The translations under genes and the position numbers were made by a program. 64,000 nucleotides of DNA from Castellaniella sp040276065 (lineage in GTDB: Bacteria > Pseudomonadota > Gammaproteobacteria > Burkholderiales > Burkholderiaceae_B): NCBI RefSeq assembly GCF_040276065.1, contig NZ_JBELOI010000001.1, positions 434,001 through 498,000 of the forward strand. The letters are read 5' to 3'. This document shows positions 26,589-35,961 of this stretch, piece after piece (positions within the stretch are counted from its first letter, which is position 1; every line of letters begins with the position of its first letter). The notes beneath the pieces were generated by a model. That model worked only from the letters and a program-made list of their open reading frames with translations. It had not been told where the DNA came from and did not search any database.

Positions 26589-28586
26589 TTACATATACGG
26601 CAAGCGGTTTTCCTCCCAGGCGTGGCAGGCGACACGCCCGCTGGGCCGGGGCACGTCCCGTGGGGCTTCCACACGGCAGCGGTCATTGGCATAGGGGCAG
26701 CGAGGGTGGAATGCGCAACCGCTTGGCGGCGACATGGGGTTGGGCACCTCGCCATTGATTGCCGTTCTTTCATCGTCCCGCCTTGACAGGCTTGGCACGG
26801 ACTGCAGCAGTAAGCGGGAGTAGGGATGTGCTGGCGAGGTAAAGAATTCGGACGCATCCGAAATCTCCACGATTCGCCCGAGATACATGACCGCGACCCG
26901 ATCGGCGACATGCCGGACCACGGCCAGGTTATGCGAAATGAATAGGTAGGTCAGGTTGAAGGTCGTCTGCAAGTCCTGCATGAGATTCAGGATTTGCGCC
27001 TGAACCGAGACATCGAGCGCCGAAGTCGGCTCATCACAGATAATGAACTCGGCGTCCGCCGCAAGCACGCGTGCTATGGAAATGCGTTGGCGCTGTCCGC
27101 CGGAGAACTCATGCGGATACTTTCCGCCGTCGCGGGGTGACAGGCTGACCTGGTTGAGCAAATCTGCGACGCGCTCGCGTCTCTGCGCAGCGCTCGGGAC
27201 AGGCGTTGCCATGCGCATCGGCTCGGCGATGATATCTTCCACTCGCCATCTTGGATTGAGGCTTGCATAGGGGTCTTGGAAGATCATCTGGATGCGTGGC
27301 TGCGAATGGGGCGCGCCGGAAAATGATATGTTTCCCGACGTCGGCGTGTAAAGGCCAGCCATCAGGCGCGCAAAGGTCGATTTTCCGCAACCGGATTCGC
27401 CCACCATAGCCAGTGTTTCGCCGCGCCAGATATTCAGCGATACCTCATCGACAGCCTTGAGCGTTTGTGGTTTTTGGCCCATGACAATACGCGTGAGGGG
27501 CGATCGCGAGATCCCGAAATGGCGGGACAGCGCCTTTACCGAAACGAGGGGGGCCTCCGTTCGGGCTTCGGCATCCGGGTGGGGAGTACCTTCTGTGACT
27601 GATTCGGGTTGAGAGGCATGATGTTCGCCTGCGTGCCAGCAGGCGACTTGCCTGCCGAAATGAAGTTCCAAGGGTGGTGATTCGACTCTGCACTGCTCGG
27701 TGGCTAGCGCACAGCGTGGATGGAATGCACAGCCCGTCGGCATGCTGTCGAGCCGCGGCATGCCGCCGCCGATTTGATTCAGGCGCGCCTGACGCTGTTC
27801 AAGCCTTGGCACCGAGGCCATCAACCCGGAGGTGTAGGGGTGTTGCGGCTGGTCGATGACCTGCCGCACCGGCCCGATCTCAACCAACTGGCCTGCATAC
27901 ATGACAGCGATTTCGTCCGCGATTTCGGCAATGACACCAATGTCGTGGGTGATCAGAATCACGGCAACGCCATGGTCCGCGCACAGACGTTTCAGGAGCG
28001 CCATCACTTGCGCTTGTGTGGACACATCAAGCGCCGTCGTGGGCTCATCAGCCACTATGAGGCGTGGCCGGGCCGCCAGTGACAGTGCCGTTACCACGCG
28101 TTGGCGCATGCCTCCCGAGAATTGGTGTGGATATTGGTCGAAACGGTCCGCTGGAGCGGGGATACCGACATCGCCCAGCAGTTCTAGGGCACGCGCACGC
28201 GATGCCGATCTGTTTATGTCGAGATGTACATCGATCGTCTCGACAAGTTGGGAACCGATTGTTTGCAAAGGATCCAGGCTCGTCAGTGGATCCTGGAAAA
28301 TGGCACCGATCTGCCGTCCACGGACCGTCCGCATCGTGGCGAGCGGCAGGTTGTCAATGCGCTGGCCGTCAAGCAGAACCTGGCCGTCCGCAATGCGTCC
28401 CGGTGGTTCGAGCAGGCGGATAATGGCGGAACCTGTCAGAGATTTGCCGGCTCCGGATTCACCGACGATGCCAAGGATTCGGCCGGCTTCCACCGAAAAC
28501 GACACATCGCGCACGGCGACCAACGTACCATGTCGTGTCGGGAATTCGACTCTGAGATTCTCGACCTGAAGTAATGGAGTCTTCAT
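26589..28586 (-). CDS. Peptide/opine ABC transporter, fused double ATP-binding protein
   Basis: 665 residues made of two complete nucleotide-binding domains (a DppD-DppF-type fusion as in GsiA). Domain 1: GESGAGKS, FSGGMRQRV, IVADEPTTALDV. Domain 2: GESGCGKS, FSGGQRQRI, ICDEPTSALDV. Each half ends with the oligopeptide-type extension GCAFHPRC…CR. The start overlaps the stop of the permease gene (ATGA at 28583-28586), so it is translationally coupled. Confidence 0.95.
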   Translation of the reverse strand: MKTPLLQVENLRVEFPTRHGTLVAVRDVSFSVEAGRILGIVGESGAGKSLTGSAIIRLLEPPGRIADGQVLLDGQRIDNLPLATMRTVRGRQIGAIFQDPLTSLDPLQTIGSQLVETIDVHLDINRSASRARALELLGDVGIPAPADRFDQYPHQFSGGMRQRVVTALSLAARPRLIVADEPTTALDVSTQAQVMALLKRLCADHGVAVILITHDIGVIAEIADEIAVMYAGQLVEIGPVRQVIDQPQHPYTSGLMASVPRLEQRQARLNQIGGGMPRLDSMPTGCAFHPRCALATEQCRVESPPLELHFGRQVACWHAGEHHASQPESVTEGTPHPDAEARTEAPLVSVKALSRHFGISRSPLTRIVMGQKPQTLKAVDEVSLNIWRGETLAMVGESGCGKSTFARLMAGLYTPTSGNISFSGAPHSQPRIQMIFQDPYASLNPRWRVEDIIAEPMRMATPVPSAAQRRERVADLLNQVSLSPRDGGKYPHEFSGGQRQRISIARVLAADAEFIICDEPTSALDVSVQAQILNLMQDLQTTFNLTYLFISHNLAVVRHVADRVAVMYLGRIVEISDASEFFTSPAHPYSRLLLQSVPSLSRRDDERTAINGEVPNPMSPPSGCAFHPRCPYANDRCRVEAPRDVPRPSGRVACHAWEENRLPYM

Positions 28587-29530
28587 CGCAGTTTCGGGTT
28601 AAAGACATCGCGGAGCCAGTCGCCGAACAGGTTGACGGCGAGAATAAGCACCACGAGCATGAGAGATGGAAAAATAACGATCCACCATAGGCCGGACAAC
28701 ATATATTCGTTCCCTATCCGCACGAGCGTGCCAAGCGAGGGTTCCGTGGGCGGCATGCCGACGCCCAGAAAGGACAAAGTCGCCTCAGTGAGGATGGCGA
28801 GCGCGAGGTTGATCGTGGCAATGACTGCAATCGGCCCGAGGGTATTGGGCAGGACATGCGAAATGGCAATGGCGCTGGCTGAACGCCGCGCAAGACGCGC
28901 GGCTTGGACGTATTCCTTCTCTTTCTCGACCATGGCGAGCCCTCGCACCACTCGTGCGTATGGCACCCAGCCCGATATACCTATGGAAAAGACGAGGATG
29001 AGAAGGACGGACTGCTGGAACACCTCGCCGGGCAGCAGGGTTTTTGCCACCCCGTTGAGCATGATTGCCACGAGGATGGTGGGAAAACTCAGCTTTACGT
29101 CGGCGGCACGCATGATGATGGTGTCTGCCCAGCCACCGGCGTAACCGCTCCATAGGCCAAGCGAGACGCCGATAAGCAAAGACATTGCGACGCTCAAGAA
29201 GCCCACCATGAGTGAAATGCGCAGGCCGTATATGACGAGGGAGAAAATGTCGCGGCCTTGGGTATCGGTGCCGAATATGTAGTGGCTCGTGCCATCCGCC
29301 ATCCAGGCTGGGGGAAGCTCGGAATCCAGGAGGCTGACAGAGGCAAGATCAAAGGGGTTTTGCGGTGCGATGAATGGAGCCCCAATTGCAATCATGAACA
29401 GCAAGCCAGTGATCACCGCGGCAAGAATCGCTGTTGGCGATGAGCGAAGGCTCCACACAAGGTCGTGGTCGAGAATTCGCCTGATGTTTTCTGTGCAAGT
29501 AGCCATTTGTTGATCCTTGGCGGAATTCAT
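28583..29530 (-). CDS. Peptide/opine ABC transporter permease (DppC-like)
   Basis: 315 residues with about six membrane helices and the N-terminal OppC-type extension (SSPTAILAAVITGLLFMIAIGAPFIAP). The EAA coupling loop is seen near EYVQAARLARRSASAIAISHVLPN. ATG 29530 (MNSAKDQQMATCTEN) overlaps the upstream permease stop by four bases; MATCTEN at 29506 is an alternative start. Confidence 0.93.
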   Translation of the reverse strand: MNSAKDQQMATCTENIRRILDHDLVWSLRSSPTAILAAVITGLLFMIAIGAPFIAPQNPFDLASVSLLDSELPPAWMADGTSHYIFGTDTQGRDIFSLVIYGLRISLMVGFLSVAMSLLIGVSLGLWSGYAGGWADTIIMRAADVKLSFPTILVAIMLNGVAKTLLPGEVFQQSVLLILVFSIGISGWVPYARVVRGLAMVEKEKEYVQAARLARRSASAIAISHVLPNTLGPIAVIATINLALAILTEATLSFLGVGMPPTEPSLGTLVRIGNEYMLSGLWWIVIFPSLMLVVLILAVNLFGDWLRDVFNPKLR

Positions 29531-30507
29531 TTTTTGGCCGCACCGTTGGCGCGTAGGCGCGGATCCACGGCGTAGTAAAGAAGGTCGACGATGAGGTTTA
29601 TGGATACGAACATCACCGCGACAAGCACGAGATAAGCCGACACCACGGGGATATCGGCAAACTCTACGGCTTGTATAAATAGCAGGCCCATCCCCGGCCA
29701 TTGGAAAACTGTCTCGGTCACGATTGCGAAGGCAATCAACGATCCGATTTGCAAGCCGGTTATGGTAATGACGGGGATAAGCGTGTTTTTGAGCGCATGG
29801 CGAAAATAAACGAGCCTCTCTGGTAGTCCCCGAGCGCGCGCAAACTTGATGTGATCGGTGCGTAGCACCTCAAGCATTTCCGAGCGCACCAGCCGCATGA
29901 TGAGCGTCATTTGATAGAGGCCCAGTGTAATGGATGGCAAAATGAGGGCCTTGATGCCGCTCAGTGTCAGAAAACCGGTCGTCCACCCGCCGACGGACGT
30001 CACCTCTCCGCGGCCGAACGACGGCAGCCAATTGAGCGTGACCGAAAACACGAGGATCAGCAGGATGCCCACCACAAAGCTCGGAAGCGATATGCCAGCC
30101 AGCGATAGCATTTGGATGAGCTGGGAAAGAAGGCCCTTTTGTCTTATCCCCGTATAGACGCCGAACAATATGCCAAGTACCAGGGCGAATATCGTGGCGC
30201 AGATCACGAGCTCCAGCGTCGCCGGCAGCCGCTCTGTGAGCAGTTGAGTCACTGGCACGGCATTGCGGTAGGAGATGCCGAAATCCGCAGAAGCCGCCCG
30301 TCTCGCGAAACGTGCAAATTGCACCGGCACCGAATCGTCCAGGCCCAGCTTGGTGCGCAACTCGGCGCGTTCCGCGGGGCCGGCTTCCTCTCCGACCATA
30401 TTGTTCACGGGATCGCCGACGTAAGTGAACATCGCGAAGCTCACGAACGATACTATCAGCACGACAACGATGGCCTGGATACACCGGCGCAGGACAAACA
30501 AGATCAC
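29527..30507 (-). CDS. Peptide/opine ABC transporter permease (DppB-like)
   Basis: 326 residues. OppB-type N-terminus (MILFVLRRCIQAIVVVLIVSFVSF) and the GDPVNNMVGEEAG…LGLDDSVPVQFARF segment typical of this family. The EAA loop (DHIKFARARGLPERLVYFRHALKN) and about six helices are present. It forms the membrane pore with the DppC-like partner. Confidence 0.94.
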   Translation of the reverse strand: MILFVLRRCIQAIVVVLIVSFVSFAMFTYVGDPVNNMVGEEAGPAERAELRTKLGLDDSVPVQFARFARRAASADFGISYRNAVPVTQLLTERLPATLELVICATIFALVLGILFGVYTGIRQKGLLSQLIQMLSLAGISLPSFVVGILLILVFSVTLNWLPSFGRGEVTSVGGWTTGFLTLSGIKALILPSITLGLYQMTLIMRLVRSEMLEVLRTDHIKFARARGLPERLVYFRHALKNTLIPVITITGLQIGSLIAFAIVTETVFQWPGMGLLFIQAVEFADIPVVSAYLVLVAVMFVSINLIVDLLYYAVDPRLRANGAAKK

Positions 30508-30630
30508 GTTTTTTTCTCTTTGTCGGATAGTTCAACTGTGCGTGTGTCCTCGTGGGTGTGAGGCTCATTTCCCGAGGTGGTGGTGCGACAGTGGCCCGTG
30601 AACATGGCGGTTGTGGCGGATCGCAGGCGG

Positions 30631-31722
30631 TCAGGCGGAAATATCGGCAACAATCTCCTCGACCGACTTGCCTTCCAGCCCGAGGCTCTGCATATTGCGT
30701 CCCTCGGCTATGAAGTCACGACCTGTCAAAGCATTGGCCATGCCGATGGCGGCGTCCATGGCTGGCGTCGAGATACCGGCCGCTCGGCTCAGTTCAGCCA
30801 TGGGAACGAGATCGCAAGCCACGTCCTGCACCAGATACCGGTGCGAAAGCGACTTGGGCGCAGGCGCGTAGCGATAATGGGTCACTGCCATTTCCTGCAG
30901 GGACTGCTCTAGTGTGGGGTGCTGCAGAGCGTAAGTCTCGACAAGCCAATCGCGTACGTTGGGTACGACCACCGAATAGGCTTGCGCGGCGGCGACTCGC
31001 TCCTGGTCGAGCTTCTCGATCAGGCGGCATACACTGGGAACCATATTGTTTGCGTAAAAATTATAGGCTCCGGGCGTTTCCACCATGGCCACGTTGGTGA
31101 TCATGCCCGCAACGTGGAAGAGTCCGCCGAGGTCATTAAAAGCCGTATGCAGCAAGTTGGGAGCGGCCCTCATGCCCGGGAAGGCGGAACCTATCCTGTC
31201 CATGATTGCGGTGCTGCTGGAGGCCGGGTAGGCCGCAAGGCTCCAGGCCTCTTTGGTCGATGTCATCAGCACGCGATCGGGCGCTTTCACCGTCAGCATG
31301 TAGGGATAGGCGTCCATGTCACCGACGTTGACATTGGCACGGCAGCCAGCGGCGTCGAGTGCTGCGCGGAAAGCGAGTGATCCGGCGAAATGCCCCTGGA
31401 TCAGCACGATCGTTTGGCCATCGACCAGCAGGGGCGCAAGCATGCGGGCGACCGCTGGATGCGCATTGCCGTAGGTCGATATAAGGATGACGGACGTTCC
31501 TTGGACGGCTGCGGCGAGGTCGGTGGTTGCCAGCGCTGTGGGTGCGAAATTTGCATCCCGCCCCTCCACATGAAGCCCACCGGCTTCACGCATGCCGGCA
31601 ATTTGCATCTCATCGATGTCGTGCACATGCAAGCGGATGCCGGCGGTCCCGAGTTCCGCCACGAGCCCTTTGCCGCCCATTCCAGCACCGATGATGCACC
31701 AGGTGTCGCTGCTTCTGCTCAT
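30631..31722 (-). CDS. NAD/NADP octopine/nopaline dehydrogenase family protein (copy 2)
   Basis: 363 residues, exactly the length of copy 1. Rossmann motif IIGAGMGGKGLVAELG; ODH domain with NLLHTAFNDLGGLFHVAGMITN. It lies between the substrate-binding protein gene and the permease genes, inside the transporter operon. Two paralogous opine dehydrogenases in one operon could process two enantiomers, act in sequence on a doubly substituted amino acid, or form a heteromer; none of these is proven by sequence. Confidence 0.85.
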   Translation of the reverse strand: MSRSSDTWCIIGAGMGGKGLVAELGTAGIRLHVHDIDEMQIAGMREAGGLHVEGRDANFAPTALATTDLAAAVQGTSVILISTYGNAHPAVARMLAPLLVDGQTIVLIQGHFAGSLAFRAALDAAGCRANVNVGDMDAYPYMLTVKAPDRVLMTSTKEAWSLAAYPASSSTAIMDRIGSAFPGMRAAPNLLHTAFNDLGGLFHVAGMITNVAMVETPGAYNFYANNMVPSVCRLIEKLDQERVAAAQAYSVVVPNVRDWLVETYALQHPTLEQSLQEMAVTHYRYAPAPKSLSHRYLVQDVACDLVPMAELSRAAGISTPAMDAAIGMANALTGRDFIAEGRNMQSLGLEGKSVEEIVADISA

Positions 31723-31803
31723 TTTGTCCCTATATCCCTTATGTTTTGAAACGATCCGAGGCGCCCTTATCAGGAGGCATTTTTTTGTGGTGGCTGTTTT
31801 TTC

Positions 31804-33423
31804 CTAATCGATCGTGATCCACCACAGCCGCACCTTATTGTCGGCTGTTTGCACGACATTGACGCCCGTTCGAGTGGCCCAGGCCAGCGGCTCGAGATAG
31901 AGCGGTATGGAACCGAAGTCTTGGCGGTGGATGGTAAAGGCTTCGCTGATCATCTCCTGGCGCTTGGCCATATCGAGCTCCGAGCTGACTTTTGTAGCCA
32001 ATTCATCCAGCCGGGGATTCGAATAACCACCGGGGTTCCAGGCACCCGATTTACCACCCTTGGTATGCAGCACGCTATTGAGCATGACGTAGGCGTCGAG
32101 TTGGGGGGAATTCGCCCAGCCGATCATATAGACGTCCGCCCCACCACCGAGCATTTTTTTCAGGTATGGCGTCATGGGCTGTACGGTCAATCTGGCGCGC
32201 ACCCCGATCCGGGCCCACATCGTTGCAATGGCCTGGCAGACCTGTTCGGCATTGACGTATCGATCCGAAGGGCAGTCCATGCCCAATTCGAAACCATTGG
32301 GGTATCCGGCATCCGCCAGCAAGGCCTTGGCGGCATCCTGATCATAAGGCACCAGTGGATCCGAGAGCGCTGCATCATATCCCTGGATCTGTGGTGCAAC
32401 GAGATTGGCTGTCGGTTTGGTGAGGCCGCGTAGAATCCGAGCCGTCAATGTTTTAAAGTCGATGCCCTGGGTCAGTGCCTTGCGGACGCGCTGATCGGCA
32501 AGCGGATTTTTCCCCTTGATGTCGCTGGCATTGAGTTGTGCGGCGCCTTGATTGAGGCCTAGCAGGATCAGGCGCACGTCTTGGCCGAGAATCACGTCGA
32601 CGCCCGGAGCTTTTCTGAGGCGCTCGACATCTTGGAGAGGAGCGGGCGTGATCAAGTCGAGCTCGCCCGATAGCAGAGCCGATACACGCGTTGCGTCCGA
32701 ACTGATCGGGCGGAAAACAACCTCGGTGACATTGCTTTCGGATTTGTCCCACCAATTTGGATTGGAGATCAGAACGGTTTCCGCATCCGGTCGCCGGGAT
32801 TTCAGCATGAACGGGCCGGTGCCGTTCGCATGCATAGAGGCGTAACTATCCTCGCCCTTTGTGGGATTGACTGCTGCGAGGCTGTTGTGTTCCTCCATCC
32901 ATCCCTTGCTCATGATGAATACCGCTGCAAGGTCGTTAAGCAGGACGGGGTAGGGGGCGTTCACAAGCACATCCACGGTGAGGTCATCGACCTTCACGAC
33001 ATCCTTTACCGCGCTCAGGGCCACGCGATAAGGGGAATTGGGATCACCCGCACGCCTCAGCGACGCAATGACGTCGTCGGCATTGAACGGCTTTCCGTCA
33101 TGGAATTTCACACCGCTGCGCAGCTTGAAACGCCACCTCGTGGGCTCAACCACCTCCCAAGAAGTGGCGAGTGCGGGCTCGAGCTTCAGTTCCTTGTTGA
33201 GCCTTACGAGAGGCTCGTAGATGTTCTGGAGAAAGCTTGCATTGCTGGTTGTGTAGAAGGCATACGGATCCATAGAGGTCACGTCGCCTTCGTTGCTCCA
33301 CCGCAGCGTCTTGGCATTCGCCGAGAACGCGGTTGTGGAAAGGCAGGCAACTGCTAGCGTGATCGCGACTGCGCGCATGGAGCAGTGCCGGTGTATTCGT
33401 TTAGCCAAGTCCGTGCTCATCAT
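31804..33423 (-). CDS. ABC transporter periplasmic substrate-binding protein, family 5
   Basis: 539-residue extracytoplasmic solute-binding protein of the peptide/nickel/opine type. A signal peptide (AVAITLAVACLSTTAFSANA) is followed by LRWSNEGDVTSMDPYAF and the family-typical VVEPTRWRFKLRSGVKFHDGKPF. The start codon (ATG 33423, or ATG 33420) follows AGGAGACT. A hairpin in the 5' leader (33437-33466) separates it from the aldehyde dehydrogenase gene upstream. It feeds the DppBC/ATPase proteins downstream. Confidence 0.94.
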   Translation of the reverse strand: MMSTDLAKRIHRHCSMRAVAITLAVACLSTTAFSANAKTLRWSNEGDVTSMDPYAFYTTSNASFLQNIYEPLVRLNKELKLEPALATSWEVVEPTRWRFKLRSGVKFHDGKPFNADDVIASLRRAGDPNSPYRVALSAVKDVVKVDDLTVDVLVNAPYPVLLNDLAAVFIMSKGWMEEHNSLAAVNPTKGEDSYASMHANGTGPFMLKSRRPDAETVLISNPNWWDKSESNVTEVVFRPISSDATRVSALLSGELDLITPAPLQDVERLRKAPGVDVILGQDVRLILLGLNQGAAQLNASDIKGKNPLADQRVRKALTQGIDFKTLTARILRGLTKPTANLVAPQIQGYDAALSDPLVPYDQDAAKALLADAGYPNGFELGMDCPSDRYVNAEQVCQAIATMWARIGVRARLTVQPMTPYLKKMLGGGADVYMIGWANSPQLDAYVMLNSVLHTKGGKSGAWNPGGYSNPRLDELATKVSSELDMAKRQEMISEAFTIHRQDFGSIPLYLEPLAWATRTGVNVVQTADNKVRLWWITID

Positions 33424-33436
33424 AGTCTCCTGTTGT

Positions 33437-33466
33437 TTGCCGGCACCGGGTTTGGGTGCACGGCAA
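33437..33466 (-). other. Intergenic hairpin between the aldehyde dehydrogenase and binding-protein genes
   Basis: TTGCCG/CGGCAA arms with an inner CACC/GGTG pairing, directly ahead of the Shine-Dalgarno of the binding-protein gene. It could stabilise the abundant binding-protein mRNA or partly terminate; there is no U-run on either side. Confidence 0.45.
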
Positions 33467-33492
33467 GTAGTGGCGATTTTCTAGTTGTAATT

Positions 33493-35025
33493 TCAATTCA
33501 AGCGCCGCGTACCTTCGGCTGCCTGACCGTACCAATCAAATGGGTGGTCGCCGACGTTGACGAGAACGCTCTTGACCTCGAAATGTTCATCAAAGGACTC
33601 TGTGCCGCATTCGCGCCCGATGCCGGAATCTTTGACGCCGCCCCAGGGTGAAGCAGGGTCCAGGCGATGATGATCGTTGATCCAGACGATGCCCGACTTC
33701 ACTTTCGCGGCGACCCGGTGGGCTCGGGCGACATCGCGCGTGCGGATGGCCGCGGCCAGCCCGTAGGGCGAATCGTTGGCGATGGCGATCGCCTCGGCTT
33801 CGGTCTCGAAGGGGATGGCCACCGTGAACGGGCCGAACACCTCCTCGCGGGCGATTGCCATCGAGGGTGTGACATCGGCGAACAGGGTGGGCTCGACAAA
33901 GAACCCCTGTCCCTTCAGATGGGAGGGGACTTGGCCGCCCGCCACCAGGCGTGCGCCCTCATCGCGCCCGCGCTGCACGAAGTCGAGCACGCGTTGGCGT
34001 TGGCGTTCCGAGATGACAGGGCCCATTTGAGTCTCGGGATCGGCCGGGTCGCCGATGCGGATGCTGGCGGCCTTGGCGGCCAGTTTCCTGACGAATTCGT
34101 CGTAGATGCTCTTGTGCACCAAGTGCCTGCTGGCGCAAATACAGGTCTGGCCCGCCGCGATGTATGCGCCGAACGCGGCGTAGTTCACGGCTTGGTCCAC
34201 GTCGTAATCGTCGAACACGATGACGGGGGTCTTGCCGCCGAGCTCTAGTGTCTGCCGCGCGAAGTGGCGGCCGGCCAGGGCCCCGGTGATCCGGCCGGCC
34301 TCGGTCCCGCCGGTGAGGACGAACTTGTCGAATCCGGGGTGGTTCGCAACGGCCTTGCCGGTGTTGGCGCCTATCCCGGTCACCACATTGAAGACGCCGT
34401 CCGGCAGACCCGCCTGGGAAAACAAGGCGGCCAGTCGCAGGGTGGTGAGCGGTGTGTACTCTGAGGGCTTGATCACGGTTGTGCAGCCGGAGGCAAGGAC
34501 CGGAGCGAGGCTTTTGCAGAGGATCATCAAGGGGTGGTTGAACGGCGTGCAGTTGGCAACCACACCCACCGGCGTGCGCAGGGTGTAGTTCAGATATTCG
34601 CCTTGGACGGGAATCACGGCGTCGCGCCGAGCTAACGCGAGCCCGGCGTTGTATCTGAAGAAATCCGGCAGCCGGGCGAGTTGGGCGCGGGTTTCGCGAA
34701 TTGGGCGGCCGTTGTTTTGGGTTTCGAGAAGGTAGAGTTCTTCGAGGTGAGCCTCGAGCACATCGGCCAGGTGATTGACGAGCTTGGCCCGCTCGCGGAT
34801 CGACAGGCCGCCCCAGGCGGCAGACTCGAATGCGTCGCGTGCGCTGGCGTAGGCGACCTCGACGGTGGCGGGGCTGCCGTCAGGCACGCGCGCAAACGCG
34901 CTTCCCAGGTTCGGGTTGATGATGTCGATCATGTTTTCGCCATCGCCGAAAAATTCACGCCCACCGATGTGGTGGCCGACGTTGGGGATGCGTGATTTTT
35001 CGTCTGGGGCGTAGGTTTCCTGCAT
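33493..35025 (-). CDS. NAD(P)-dependent aldehyde dehydrogenase
   Basis: 510 residues, ALDH superfamily. Catalytic Glu in LELGGKTP and Cys in GQTCICASR, with the cofactor segment FVLTGGTEAGR. Oxidises an aldehyde to the acid; the specific substrate is unknown. It is the first enzyme gene after the GntR regulator in the leftward operon, 18 bases from it. It is more GC-rich than the genes downstream, so it may have joined the cluster separately. Confidence 0.92.
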   Translation of the reverse strand: MQETYAPDEKSRIPNVGHHIGGREFFGDGENMIDIINPNLGSAFARVPDGSPATVEVAYASARDAFESAAWGGLSIRERAKLVNHLADVLEAHLEELYLLETQNNGRPIRETRAQLARLPDFFRYNAGLALARRDAVIPVQGEYLNYTLRTPVGVVANCTPFNHPLMILCKSLAPVLASGCTTVIKPSEYTPLTTLRLAALFSQAGLPDGVFNVVTGIGANTGKAVANHPGFDKFVLTGGTEAGRITGALAGRHFARQTLELGGKTPVIVFDDYDVDQAVNYAAFGAYIAAGQTCICASRHLVHKSIYDEFVRKLAAKAASIRIGDPADPETQMGPVISERQRQRVLDFVQRGRDEGARLVAGGQVPSHLKGQGFFVEPTLFADVTPSMAIAREEVFGPFTVAIPFETEAEAIAIANDSPYGLAAAIRTRDVARAHRVAAKVKSGIVWINDHHRLDPASPWGGVKDSGIGRECGTESFDEHFEVKSVLVNVGDHPFDWYGQAAEGTRRLN

Positions 35026-35042
35026 GTGTCCTCCTGGTAAGG

Positions 35043-35711
35043 TCAGCGATGGATGGCTGCCTGGCTGAGGTGATTGACGACGCGTTTTTCCGCATCCGAG
35101 ATGTGGTGCTTGATCAGGCGGCTGGCCTTGCGGCGGTCCCCGCCTTGGATGGCGTCGATGATTTCACCGTGCTCCTGGAGCAGCACGCTTTTGTTCTGGG
35201 CCGGCATGGCGTCCACGCTATAGCGGATCATCCGCTCCATTTGTTCGATCAGATCTGTGGCCAAGCGAGCCATGCGCGAGTTTCCGGAGCTTTCGCAGAC
35301 TGCAATGTGGAATTCGCGGTTGTATTTGATGAAAGCGTCGGTTGGCGCGTCGCCGCCGGCGTGATCCAGTGTCCGGAAGGCATCGAGCATGCTCAGGGAT
35401 TCTTTGGTGCCGGTCGACGCGGCGGTTTCGGCGCAGGCGGACTCGAGGACCTTGCGCAGTTCGAACATTTCCCGCGCATCCTCGAGCGAGATGGGTGCCA
35501 CCTTGTAGCCCTGGCGGGGCGCCACCGTCACGAGCCGCTCCTGCTCCAGACGCAGCAGGGCCTCCCGGACGGGGGATTTGCTGACCGCGAAGCGATGCGC
35601 GAGATGTTGCTCGCGCAGATCTGAATTCGGCAACAGCCGGCATTCGAGGATTTCGCTTTTCAGGACCTGGTACACGTTCTGGCTCAATGAGATTGCTTTG
35701 TGTATTGACAT
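35043..35711 (-). CDS. GntR family regulator, FCD (FadR-like) subfamily
   Basis: 222 residues. Winged helix near residues 30-75 (FAVSKSPVREALLRLEQERLVTV) followed by the all-helical FCD ligand domain with metal-type residues (FIKYNREFHIAV, HHISDAEKRVV). It heads the leftward aldehyde dehydrogenase/ABC/opine dehydrogenase operon and faces the rightward arm, so it is the likely local regulator, probably sensing an organic acid or opine. Confidence 0.92.
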   Translation of the reverse strand: MSIHKAISLSQNVYQVLKSEILECRLLPNSDLREQHLAHRFAVSKSPVREALLRLEQERLVTVAPRQGYKVAPISLEDAREMFELRKVLESACAETAASTGTKESLSMLDAFRTLDHAGGDAPTDAFIKYNREFHIAVCESSGNSRMARLATDLIEQMERMIRYSVDAMPAQNKSVLLQEHGEIIDAIQGGDRRKASRLIKHHISDAEKRVVNHLSQAAIHR

Positions 35712-35770
35712 ATCACAATATTTGCAAATCGATTTCTGATATATTACATCAAAAGGCTTCCCTTGATCAA

Positions 35771-35788
35771 CATAAGCGATAGCTTATG
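35771..35788. promoter_or_regulatory. Palindrome in the divergent GntR promoter region
   Basis: CATAAGC-GATA-GCTTATG, a perfect 7-bp inverted repeat in the AT-rich 250-base gap (35712-35961) between the divergent gntR and hydrolase genes. Candidate operator for the GntR protein. A second, looser dyad (TGAT-N7-ATCA) lies at about 35737-35752. Confidence 0.5.
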
Positions 35789-35961
35789 ATCCCGTAAGTA
35801 AAAACTATTTTATATCAATAAGTTAGCAGGAAAATCCATCATGATTCAATAATATTCTATGATGTGATCTGAATTATTAATATTGAAAATTGTAGTTCTG
35901 AGATATCACGAATCTTTCAAGCTTGGCATTTTTGTGAAGTTACCAATCTCTCGGAGGGTCT

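Noticed and set aside
27720..28574. Plus-strand frames opposite the ABC ATPase gene
   Set aside because: Antisense to two intact Walker A/B sets; no independent motif.
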